Positions 16,067-22,749 of a stretch of 64,000 nucleotides of DNA are shown here, one piece after another. Below the pieces are notes generated by a model, which was given only the letters and a program-made list of their open reading frames with translations, did not search any database and was not told where the DNA came from. The stretch's first letter is position 1. The number at the start of each line of letters is the position of its first letter. This DNA comes from Sphingobacteriales bacterium (GTDB lineage Bacteria; Bacteroidota; Bacteroidia; UKL13-3): NCBI GenBank assembly GCA_021299635.1, contig JAJTFA010000003.1, forward strand, positions 209,795 through 273,794, written 5' to 3'. Both the position numbers and the translations under genes were made by a program.

Positions 16067-17327
16067 ACTTATAGCGTGTAAACCATTTATCACTCACAGA
16101 AATGCCAAGGGTAAAACGGAGATACTCTTCTTGAATGAGCCCTGCTTTGGTGGTTCCGCGCACTAGGTATTCAAAACCCAGATTTAATTTATTTCTGGTT
16201 TTTCCCAACGGTAGTCCAAGTCCAACGGATAGGCCTAAGTTGCCAATATATTCTCCATCAATTTTGAGGCTTCCATAGTCATATCTTATACCTGCACGGT
16301 ATTCAATCCTGCTGAAGTAATTTTTAAAGTCTAGGTAATTCGGTACCCAATAGCCACCTGCATTTATGCCAAAAGAGTTAAACAAAGAATCACTTGAACC
16401 AAAAATACGATAGTCACTCCAATTTGTGTAGTTTGCTTCTGCACCTGCAAACCATTTGTCTTTTTTATGCAGGCCAATTCCTAATCCATAAGAGGTCGGT
16501 AATATAATATCGCCTGAAATATTGTTTTGGTAATCAATGGTATCAACCACACCCATCAACCCGCCAATGCCCATCGACTTCGCAAAAAATTCACGTTTTG
16601 CACTCATATTGCTTTGCTGAGTCATGCTGCCGCCAATAATTACGCGGTAGTTGGTATCTTTTAGGTTATGCTGATACTGAAAGCTGTATTGAAACTGAAA
16701 ATCTCCTGCAATAATTCTATTCTGATTTTCAAGATTGAATCTTTTGTATTGAGCCGGAATAATAAGTGATTGCACATTCTCCAACGTTCCAAAAATATAA
16801 GAGGCCTGCACACCTACAGAAAAGCCTTTAAATAGGGCAATACCTGTTCCGCTATAAAAACGCGTTAAACCACCAATGCCTTTTTGTTTAATGGTGGCCG
16901 TGTAATCGCTGAATACCGCCTGGCTACTTACATCATAGCCGGTATTGCTGTATGGGTCCAATCCAAATCCAAAGCCCCATTTAAGTTTGTATGAAACAGG
17001 AAATGCCAGTCTAAAATAGCTGAAGGAATAATTCTCTGCGGGCGATGATGCTGTGGCAGTGCTTAAAGTGCCGCTGCTATATTCAGCACCTGCCTCAATA
17101 ACTGTTTGCAAGAGGCTTCCGTAGGAAGTGGGGTTGGTTGCATTTATCTCAAAAGGGTTATTTAACGTTAAACTCAGCTGGCCCATGCCTGCTTGTTTAA
17201 CGGTGCCGCCAAAATGAAGTTCACCAATGCCAAATGCAGAGTAAGGCGAACGTGTAAAATTTTGAGAAATTGCCGCAAAAGCCAAACATTGTGCAAGCAA
17301 AAAGAGCCTGAGGGCTTTATTTAACAT
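16059..17327 (-). CDS. Outer-membrane beta-barrel protein (FadL-like)
   Basis: A 422-aa protein with a signal peptide ending AAISQ and a body of alternating amphipathic strands rich in Gly, Tyr and Asn. FTRSPYSAFGIGE near the mature N-terminus, TNPTSYG and GAEYSSG resemble the FadL/OmpP1-type barrels of Bacteroidota. It lies between coaX (11-base overlap) and lptC (eight-base overlap), an order often kept in this phylum. The transported molecule is unknown, and nothing in the sequence assigns a substrate. Confidence 0.7.
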   Translation of the reverse strand: MLNKALRLFLLAQCLAFAAISQNFTRSPYSAFGIGELHFGGTVKQAGMGQLSLTLNNPFEINATNPTSYGSLLQTVIEAGAEYSSGTLSTATASSPAENYSFSYFRLAFPVSYKLKWGFGFGLDPYSNTGYDVSSQAVFSDYTATIKQKGIGGLTRFYSGTGIALFKGFSVGVQASYIFGTLENVQSLIIPAQYKRFNLENQNRIIAGDFQFQYSFQYQHNLKDTNYRVIIGGSMTQQSNMSAKREFFAKSMGIGGLMGVVDTIDYQNNISGDIILPTSYGLGIGLHKKDKWFAGAEANYTNWSDYRIFGSSDSLFNSFGINAGGYWVPNYLDFKNYFSRIEYRAGIRYDYGSLKIDGEYIGNLGLSVGLGLPLGKTRNKLNLGFEYLVRGTTKAGLIQEEYLRFTLGISVSDKWFTRYKYD

Positions 17328-18045
17328 TGAAATAAAGTATATGGTTTAATCCTTCCAACACAAGATTGGGGGCAACAAATATGTTGTTTTTTAGCTGTTT
17401 CTGCAAAATATCTGAATCACCACCGCAAAGCAGGGTTTGCAATCCGCTATAAAGTTGTTCATAGCGCCCTATCCTTCCGTTTATTTCATCTGCCAGACCA
17501 TAGTAGGCTCCGGCAAGCAGGCAGTCTGCGGTATTGTTTCCTGTAAATGTTTCAGGCAAATACCAGTCTGGTAGAGGCAGGCGCTGTGTAAAAGTCTGCA
17601 TGGCCTGCAGCCTCATATGTAAACCCGGAGATATCGCACCGCCAACATAAACTCCCTCAGATGTAAGTACATCATAGGTAATACATGTGCCACTATCAAT
17701 AACAAGTAGCGGTTTGCCCGGAAACCTGAGCATAGCCCCTGCAATACCTGCAAGTCTGTCGGGGCCAAGTGTGTGTGGTGTTTTGTAGTTGGTTTTAAAT
17801 GGCAGCGGTGTTTCAGCAGAAAAAATAATGCAGGGCAGGGGTAAAAGATGCTGCTTAAGGCTTTCGGCCGCAACGGATACGGAACTTATGATGCAATAAT
17901 CTGCCTCTGCAATATACCTGGAAAGCAGATTGGCATCGGCAAGGTTTATGGTATTTAGTGAACCAAGTGTATTGCCACTAAAATGCGCAACCTTGATATG
18001 TGTGTTGCCGGCATCAATTATAAGAGCGTTTTTTATTGCAGCCAT
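17317..18045 (-). CDS. coaX: Type III pantothenate kinase
   Basis: A 242-aa protein of the ASKHA fold. DAGNTHIKV at residues 11-19 is the phosphate-1 motif, GPDR at 94-97 holds the pantothenate-binding pair, DSGT at 117-120 is phosphate-2, and GGAISPG at 135-141 completes the signature. It makes 4'-phosphopantothenate, the first step of coenzyme A synthesis. The start overlaps the 3' end of birA by 13 bases, so both cofactor genes probably share a transcript. Confidence 0.94.
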   Translation of the reverse strand: MAAIKNALIIDAGNTHIKVAHFSGNTLGSLNTINLADANLLSRYIAEADYCIISSVSVAAESLKQHLLPLPCIIFSAETPLPFKTNYKTPHTLGPDRLAGIAGAMLRFPGKPLLVIDSGTCITYDVLTSEGVYVGGAISPGLHMRLQAMQTFTQRLPLPDWYLPETFTGNNTADCLLAGAYYGLADEINGRIGRYEQLYSGLQTLLCGGDSDILQKQLKNNIFVAPNLVLEGLNHILYFNVK

Positions 18046-18773
18046 TTCACTTCATTATGTCTTATTTGCATAAGGCTATTCTGCGTTTGTATACGCAGCA
18101 GTCCTTCTGCTGTGATGCCAATAGGTGTGGCTTGGAGCGGACTTTGGTTTACCATAAAACTGGTTGCTAAACCTTTGCGGTACATTACCTCTTCATAACA
18201 GCCTATCAGTTTATTCATATCCTGCGTGTACATGGAGTTTATTCTGTTTTGCAAATGTAGTATGAATGAAGCAAGCATGGATTCAAGCTGATAGTTTTGC
18301 CCGCTAAGCTGTTTCAAAGATGTTGCATTGGTATTAATAAATTCGGTTTGATTAATATTAATACCCACACCGCAGATACTTTGTCTAATCAGTTCGCCCT
18401 GTAGGCTGTTCTCTATCAATAGGCCGCAAATCTTCTTGTTACCTGCGTAAATATCATTTGGCCATTTGATGAAGATATCCTTAGGATGTATAGCTGAAAT
18501 AAAATCATAAGCACCTAAACTAAGTGTCAGATTAATTCTGAGTTGCTCTTGCATGGACAATGCACGCGGAAACAATACCACACTTAGTGTTAAGTTTTTC
18601 CCCTTTTCTGATTCCCACATATTTGCTCCTTGCCCCCTGCCAGCCCGCTGATAATGTGCGCAAATTATAGCACCATCCTTACAACTGGTTTCTTCGGCCA
18701 TTTGCTTGGCAATCCGGTTGGTAGAGTCTGTTTCGTCAAGCCAAATTACAGAAGATCCTATGTGATGGTGCAA
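18033..18773 (-). CDS. birA: Biotin--[acetyl-CoA-carboxylase] ligase
   Basis: The protein carries WLDETDSTN near its N-terminus, the biotin-binding loop YQRAGRGQGANMWES, KWPNDIY and GVGININQ, all diagnostic of biotin protein ligase. It biotinylates the carboxylase carrier protein. There is no N-terminal DNA-binding domain, so it is the monofunctional type. No ATG sits near the expected start. A TTG at 18773 gives about 246 aa with a usual N-terminus; the frame stays open to a GTG at 18842, but that would run through the rsfS promoter and coding start. Confidence 0.9.
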   Translation of the reverse strand: MHHHIGSSVIWLDETDSTNRIAKQMAEETSCKDGAIICAHYQRAGRGQGANMWESEKGKNLTLSVVLFPRALSMQEQLRINLTLSLGAYDFISAIHPKDIFIKWPNDIYAGNKKICGLLIENSLQGELIRQSICGVGININQTEFINTNATSLKQLSGQNYQLESMLASFILHLQNRINSMYTQDMNKLIGCYEEVMYRKGLATSFMVNQSPLQATPIGITAEGLLRIQTQNSLMQIRHNEVKWLQ

Positions 18774-18779
18774 AATGTT

Positions 18780-18787
18780 TACCTTTG
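18780..18787 (+). promoter_or_regulatory. Bacteroidota -7 promoter box for rsfS
   Basis: TACCTTTG is an exact match to the TAnnTTTG -7 consensus of Bacteroidota sigma-70-type promoters. It is 19 bases before the rsfS ATG, which leaves a short leader. A clear -33 TTG partner was not seen. The box lies just upstream of the birA start on the other strand. Confidence 0.55.
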
Positions 18788-18805
18788 CAGCCAAAGATAG
18801 AAAAA

Positions 18806-19279
18806 ATGGCGAAGAAAGAACCCGCAAAGAAGAAAGCGGCACCTAAAAAAACTGCAGCAAAAAAAGTAAGCACCAAACCTAAAGCTGAAAGACCCAAAAC
18901 GAAGAAAGTTGCAGATGTTACCACTTACAGCAGCATGGCTTTAGCCAAAGCAGTGGCTCAGGGTATGTTTGAGTTAAAGGCTGAGGACATTCGTATTTTG
19001 GATATGCGCAATATTGACAAAGCATCGTCCGACTTCTTTGTGATTTGTCATGCAAAATCAGATAAGCAGGTAGAAGCCATTGGAGATTCAGTAGAAGAAG
19101 AAGTTTTTAAAGTGTTTAAAGAATGGCCTTGGCACCGTGAAGGATACGAAAATCTGGAGTGGGTATTGTTGGATTATATCGATGTGGTGGCACATGTTTT
19201 TCAGGAGGAGAAGCGTGAGTTTTATGCAGTAGAGGAATTGTGGGGCGATGCCATAGATATTCCTTTTGAAGGGAAATAG
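18806..19279 (+). CDS. rsfS: Ribosome silencing factor RsfS, with a Lys/Ala-rich N-terminal extension
   Basis: 157 aa from this ATG. Residues from about 45 onward are the RsfS/Iojap domain: LKAEDIRILDM, SSDFFVICHAKSD, then WPWHREGYENLEWVLLDYIDVVAHVF and a FYAVEELWGDA tail. RsfS binds ribosomal protein uL14 and blocks subunit joining in starved cells. The first ~40 residues are unusual: a run of Lys, Ala and Pro (AKKKAAPKKTAAKK) like a histone H1 tail, absent from typical RsfS proteins of about 110-120 aa. A TTG 21 bases upstream is less likely because it sits inside the promoter box. Confidence 0.9.
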   Translation: MAKKEPAKKKAAPKKTAAKKVSTKPKAERPKTKKVADVTTYSSMALAKAVAQGMFELKAEDIRILDMRNIDKASSDFFVICHAKSDKQVEAIGDSVEEEVFKVFKEWPWHREGYENLEWVLLDYIDVVAHVFQEEKREFYAVEELWGDAIDIPFEGK

Positions 19280-19556
19280 AGGAATGACAGCTTCGGTTAA
19301 AGACTAAAGAAACAATAAGTTCTCAATAGCATCAACTCCTATCTTTGAATTTAATTGCACCATTCTAATTCCTAATTGCCAAAGGCTAACAGCTCAATTA
19401 TGAATGTTAAATGCTAGGGATCTTCACTAATTAGCGTATAAACTGCTCAAGTGTAAAAAGGCATAAAATCAACCCCCTCATCTTTCAATTAATAAACCGC
19501 AATATCTAACCTTATAACCTTCATAACGTTCAATTTCCCCTTCTCCTTAATTTTGC
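19280..19556. other. Intergenic stretch with a dispersed repeat copy
   Basis: About 280 AT-rich bases between rsfS and the GT2 gene hold no credible reading frame or structural RNA. At 19378-19393 the sequence GCCAAAGGCTAACAGC closely matches the inverted repeats that flank the four-helix-bundle gene at 44.3-44.8 kb. The remainder is pyrimidine-rich near the downstream gene. Confidence 0.5.
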
Positions 19557-19564
19557 TATTTTCG
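19557..19564 (+). promoter_or_regulatory. Possible -7 box before the GT2 gene
   Basis: TATTTTCG differs from TAnnTTTG by one base and ends only five bases before the ATG at 19570. If it is used, the transcript would be nearly leaderless. It may be a chance match in AT-rich DNA. Confidence 0.25.
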
Positions 19565-19569
19565 TTGCA

Positions 19570-20733
19570 ATGACCCCTGAGCACAATCTTGAATTATCTA
19601 TTGTAATGCCATGCCTGAATGAGGCCGAAACCATTGGCGCATGCATTGAAAAAGCATTGCGTTACTTAACGCAGCATAATATCAGCGGAGAAGTAATTGT
19701 TTCTGATAACGGAAGTACCGATGGCTCCATTGCTATTGCCGAGAAATTGGGTGCCCGTGTGGTGCATGCACCTGAGAAGGGCTATGGCAGCGCATTGATG
19801 TATGGCATCGAAGCAGCATATGGTAAGTATGTAATTATGGGTGATTCAGATGATAGCTATGATTTTTCTTCTCTGAATCCTTTTATTGAAAAATTACGAG
19901 AGGGATATGATTTGGTAGTTGGCAACAGATTTAAGGGTGGCATTAGCAAAGGCGCCATGCCTTTCTTGCATAAATATCTGGGTAATCCGGTTCTTTCCTT
20001 TATTGGAAAGCTTTTTTTTCACTCTTCCATAAACGATTTTCATTGCGGTCTGCGTGGCTTTAGGCAGGATCTTGTATCGCTCTTAAATCTGCGTACTACA
20101 GGTATGGAGTTTGCCAGTGAGATGATTGTAAAAGCAAGTTTATTTAGACTGCGCGTCTGCGAAGTGCCAACCACGTTGAGTGTAGCAGGACGTAGCCGAC
20201 CACCTCACCTGCGCACATGGCAGGACGGCTGGAGGCATCTCCGCTTTTTACTCATTTACAGTCCGCGCTGGTTATTTCTGTATCCGGGTATCTTACTCAT
20301 TTTATCAGGTATAATATCAGGTGCTCTTATTATTAATGGCCCAGTTCATTTATTTAATATTTATTTCGATACCAATACCATGCTTTATTCAGGAGCAGCT
20401 GCTATCATTGGTTTTCAGTTAATGGTGTTTGGTATTTTTACTCGCAGGTATGCCATTCAAGCCGGACTCATGCCTGATAAGAAAGCAGTTTCGTTTATTG
20501 AAAAATGGCTTACACTTGAGCGAGGAATTATTGCAGGTGTATTTGTTACGCTTACCGGAATAGGAGGGTCGGCATATTCATTATACCTTTGGGATCAGGT
20601 TGATTTTGGAACGCTTGAATACTCGTCTATTTTGCGTGTGGTTATACCTTCGGTTGTTTTTATTATCCTTGGGATTCAAACCATTTTTTCAAGTTTCTTT
20701 TTAAGCGTTCTTACCCTTAACCGAAAGCGATGA
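19570..20733 (+). CDS. GT2 glycosyltransferase with C-terminal membrane domain
   Basis: 387 aa. The N-terminal GT-A domain starts LSIVMPCLNEAE, with VSDNGSTDGS at 44-53 and the metal-binding DSDDSYD at 92-98, then NDFHCGLRGFR, the acceptor motif of polyprenyl-phosphate sugar synthases. After residue ~235 there are four predicted transmembrane helices. It likely charges a polyprenyl phosphate with hexose for use by GT-C enzymes in the periplasm. The methyltransferase gene that follows overlaps as ATGA. Confidence 0.85.
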   Translation: MTPEHNLELSIVMPCLNEAETIGACIEKALRYLTQHNISGEVIVSDNGSTDGSIAIAEKLGARVVHAPEKGYGSALMYGIEAAYGKYVIMGDSDDSYDFSSLNPFIEKLREGYDLVVGNRFKGGISKGAMPFLHKYLGNPVLSFIGKLFFHSSINDFHCGLRGFRQDLVSLLNLRTTGMEFASEMIVKASLFRLRVCEVPTTLSVAGRSRPPHLRTWQDGWRHLRFLLIYSPRWLFLYPGILLILSGIISGALIINGPVHLFNIYFDTNTMLYSGAAAIIGFQLMVFGIFTRRYAIQAGLMPDKKAVSFIEKWLTLERGIIAGVFVTLTGIGGSAYSLYLWDQVDFGTLEYSSILRVVIPSVVFIILGIQTIFSSFFLSVLTLNRKR

Positions 20734-21278
20734 AGGCGTTTGATTACTTGCTGCAAAAGCAAAGAATTGCACAGGCTGCGGCATTTATAAATACAGGAGC
20801 TCATGTGTTGGATATTGGAAGTTATGATGGCGAACTTTTCAAGCAGTTGCAGCATAAAAAAATTACAGGTATTGGTGTGGATCCGCTTGCTGAAAATACA
20901 GACGCAGGCAATTATAGTTTGGTTAAAGGAATATTTCCGGATGCCTTTGCTCCAGGTGAGCAGTTTGATTGTATTACCATGCTGGCTGTGATAGAGCACA
21001 TACCACCTCAGGCACAACACAAACTGGCCGAAGCTTGCCATCAATATCTGAAGCCTAAAGGAAGGGTTATAATAACAGTTCCTTCGCCCTTTGTTGATTA
21101 TATTTTGCTGGTTTTACGTCTATTCCGCATCATCGATGGCATGTCGCTGGAGGAGCACTATGGCTTCAAAACAGCTGATACTCCGCACATTTTTGCACCA
21201 CCGCAATTTAAACTGCTCAGACACAAAATTTTCCAGTTTGGGCTTAATCATGTATTTGTATTTGAAAAAGTATCGTAA
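20730..21278 (+). CDS. Class I SAM-dependent methyltransferase
   Basis: 182 aa. VLDIGSYDGEL near residues 26-36 is motif I, DCITMLAVIEHIPP is motif IV and YLKPKGRVIITVPSP is motif V/VI. The small size fits a single catalytic domain. Translational coupling to the upstream GT2 suggests it acts on a lipid-linked sugar or glycan, but the substrate is not readable from sequence. Confidence 0.78.
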   Translation: MKAFDYLLQKQRIAQAAAFINTGAHVLDIGSYDGELFKQLQHKKITGIGVDPLAENTDAGNYSLVKGIFPDAFAPGEQFDCITMLAVIEHIPPQAQHKLAEACHQYLKPKGRVIITVPSPFVDYILLVLRLFRIIDGMSLEEHYGFKTADTPHIFAPPQFKLLRHKIFQFGLNHVFVFEKVS

Positions 21279-21318
21279 AGGTCTTTTCTTTACAACTTAT
21301 TATTAAGCAAAGCGTATT

Positions 21319-22749
21319 GTGAGCAAACCCATAAAAGTAGCTATTATTGGTGCCGGCCCAGCCGGTATTACTGCTGCCTATCAGTTAAGCAAAGAAATTT
21401 CATCCGTTGATTTATTTGAGGCAGGTCCTTCAGTAGGTGGGCTTGCAAAATCGGTTGAGCTATGGGGCCAAACCGTGGATATTGGTCCGCACCGTTTTTT
21501 TAGCAGTGATACGCGGGTTAATTCTCTATGGCTTGAAGTAGTGAAAGAAGATTATGCAATGGTGAATCGCCTCACGCGCATCCTCTATAAAAATAGCTTG
21601 TATTACTACCCCATTAAAGCACTTGATGCATTAGGTAAATTGGGCGTGTTTGAAGCAGCCCGATGTATGCTCAGTTTTGGTATGGAAAGAATATTTCCAA
21701 CAAGAGACAAAAGTACCTTTGAAGGCTGGGTTCGCAGCCGCTTCGGGAAAAGGCTTTATGAAATATTTTTTAAAACCTACAGCGAAAAACTTTGGGGTAT
21801 TCAATGCAACGAACTGGATGCTGATTTTGCCGCACAGCGTATCAAAAAACTATCTCTGTGGGAGGCTGCTAAGGCTGCATTATTTGGGGATAAAATTAAA
21901 AAACACAAAACACTGGTGGATGAATTTGCTTATCCGCTAGAGGGAACAGGTATGGTGTATAACCGAATGGAGAAGCTGATTAAAGAAAAAGGTGGCAACG
22001 TATTTTTAAACACGCCTGTAAAATGTGTGATCGTTGAAGGTGGTGTAGCCAAAGGATTAGAACTGGAAAATGGCGAGGTAAAACAATATGATCATATTAT
22101 TTCTTCCATGCCACTAACACTTTTGGTAAGCAGAATTGATGAGGCCCCGCAGCAAATTAAAAATTTGAATGCACAGCTGCGTTTCAGAAATACCATTATT
22201 GTATTTATTGAAGTTGATGCAACCAATTTGTTTGAAGATAATTGGCTGTATGTGCATTCAACAGATTTGCGTACAGGGCGCATCACCAATTTCAGAAACT
22301 GGGTACCACAATTGTATAAGGATAAAAAAACCAGCATACTTGCTTTGGAATATTGGTGCTATGATGAAGATGATTTCTGGAAATACACAGATGAACAACT
22401 GAATAAATTAGGCGAGGAGGAAATACGAAAAACAGGATTAATTGGCAATGCTAACATTTTACATGCACATACCTATCGTATTCCGCGCTGCTATCCTGTT
22501 TACTCAAAAGGCTACAAGGAAATTCTGAACCCAGTAGAGCAATATTTAAGTAGCATTCAGCATCTGCATGTAATTGGTCGATATGGCGCATTTAAATACA
22601 ACAATCAGGATCATTCCATACTAATGGGTATGTTAGCTGCCGAAAACATTTTGCAACAGGCAGGGCACAACCTTTGGGATATAAATACCGACTACGAAAG
22701 TTATCAGGAAAGTTCTGTAATTACTAAAACCGGATTGGTAAAAAAATGA
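21319..22749 (+). CDS. FAD-dependent oxidoreductase, UDP-galactopyranose mutase/amine-oxidase-like
   Basis: 476 aa starting at GTG. The dinucleotide motif IIGAGPAGITAAYQL begins near residue 9, then an FEAG segment, GGLAKSVE and DIGPHRFF. The pattern is that of the UGM/protoporphyrinogen-oxidase-like superfamily; such proteins often sit in glycan clusters and are annotated as NAD(P)/FAD-dependent oxidoreductases. It is longer than classical UDP-galactopyranose mutase (about 370-400 aa), so a mutase function is not assured. The last four bases overlap the start of the next gene. Confidence 0.75.
   Translation: MSKPIKVAIIGAGPAGITAAYQLSKEISSVDLFEAGPSVGGLAKSVELWGQTVDIGPHRFFSSDTRVNSLWLEVVKEDYAMVNRLTRILYKNSLYYYPIKALDALGKLGVFEAARCMLSFGMERIFPTRDKSTFEGWVRSRFGKRLYEIFFKTYSEKLWGIQCNELDADFAAQRIKKLSLWEAAKAALFGDKIKKHKTLVDEFAYPLEGTGMVYNRMEKLIKEKGGNVFLNTPVKCVIVEGGVAKGLELENGEVKQYDHIISSMPLTLLVSRIDEAPQQIKNLNAQLRFRNTIIVFIEVDATNLFEDNWLYVHSTDLRTGRITNFRNWVPQLYKDKKTSILALEYWCYDEDDFWKYTDEQLNKLGEEEIRKTGLIGNANILHAHTYRIPRCYPVYSKGYKEILNPVEQYLSSIQHLHVIGRYGAFKYNNQDHSILMGMLAAENILQQAGHNLWDINTDYESYQESSVITKTGLVKK

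Noticed and set aside
16066-16093. GTG start for lptC that adds nine residues
   Set aside because: It deepens the overlap with the barrel gene and spoils the lipoprotein signal that starts at the ATG at 16066.
18774-18842. Longer birA start at GTG 18842
   Set aside because: It would read through the rsfS promoter and first codons, and the extra residues are not like BirA.
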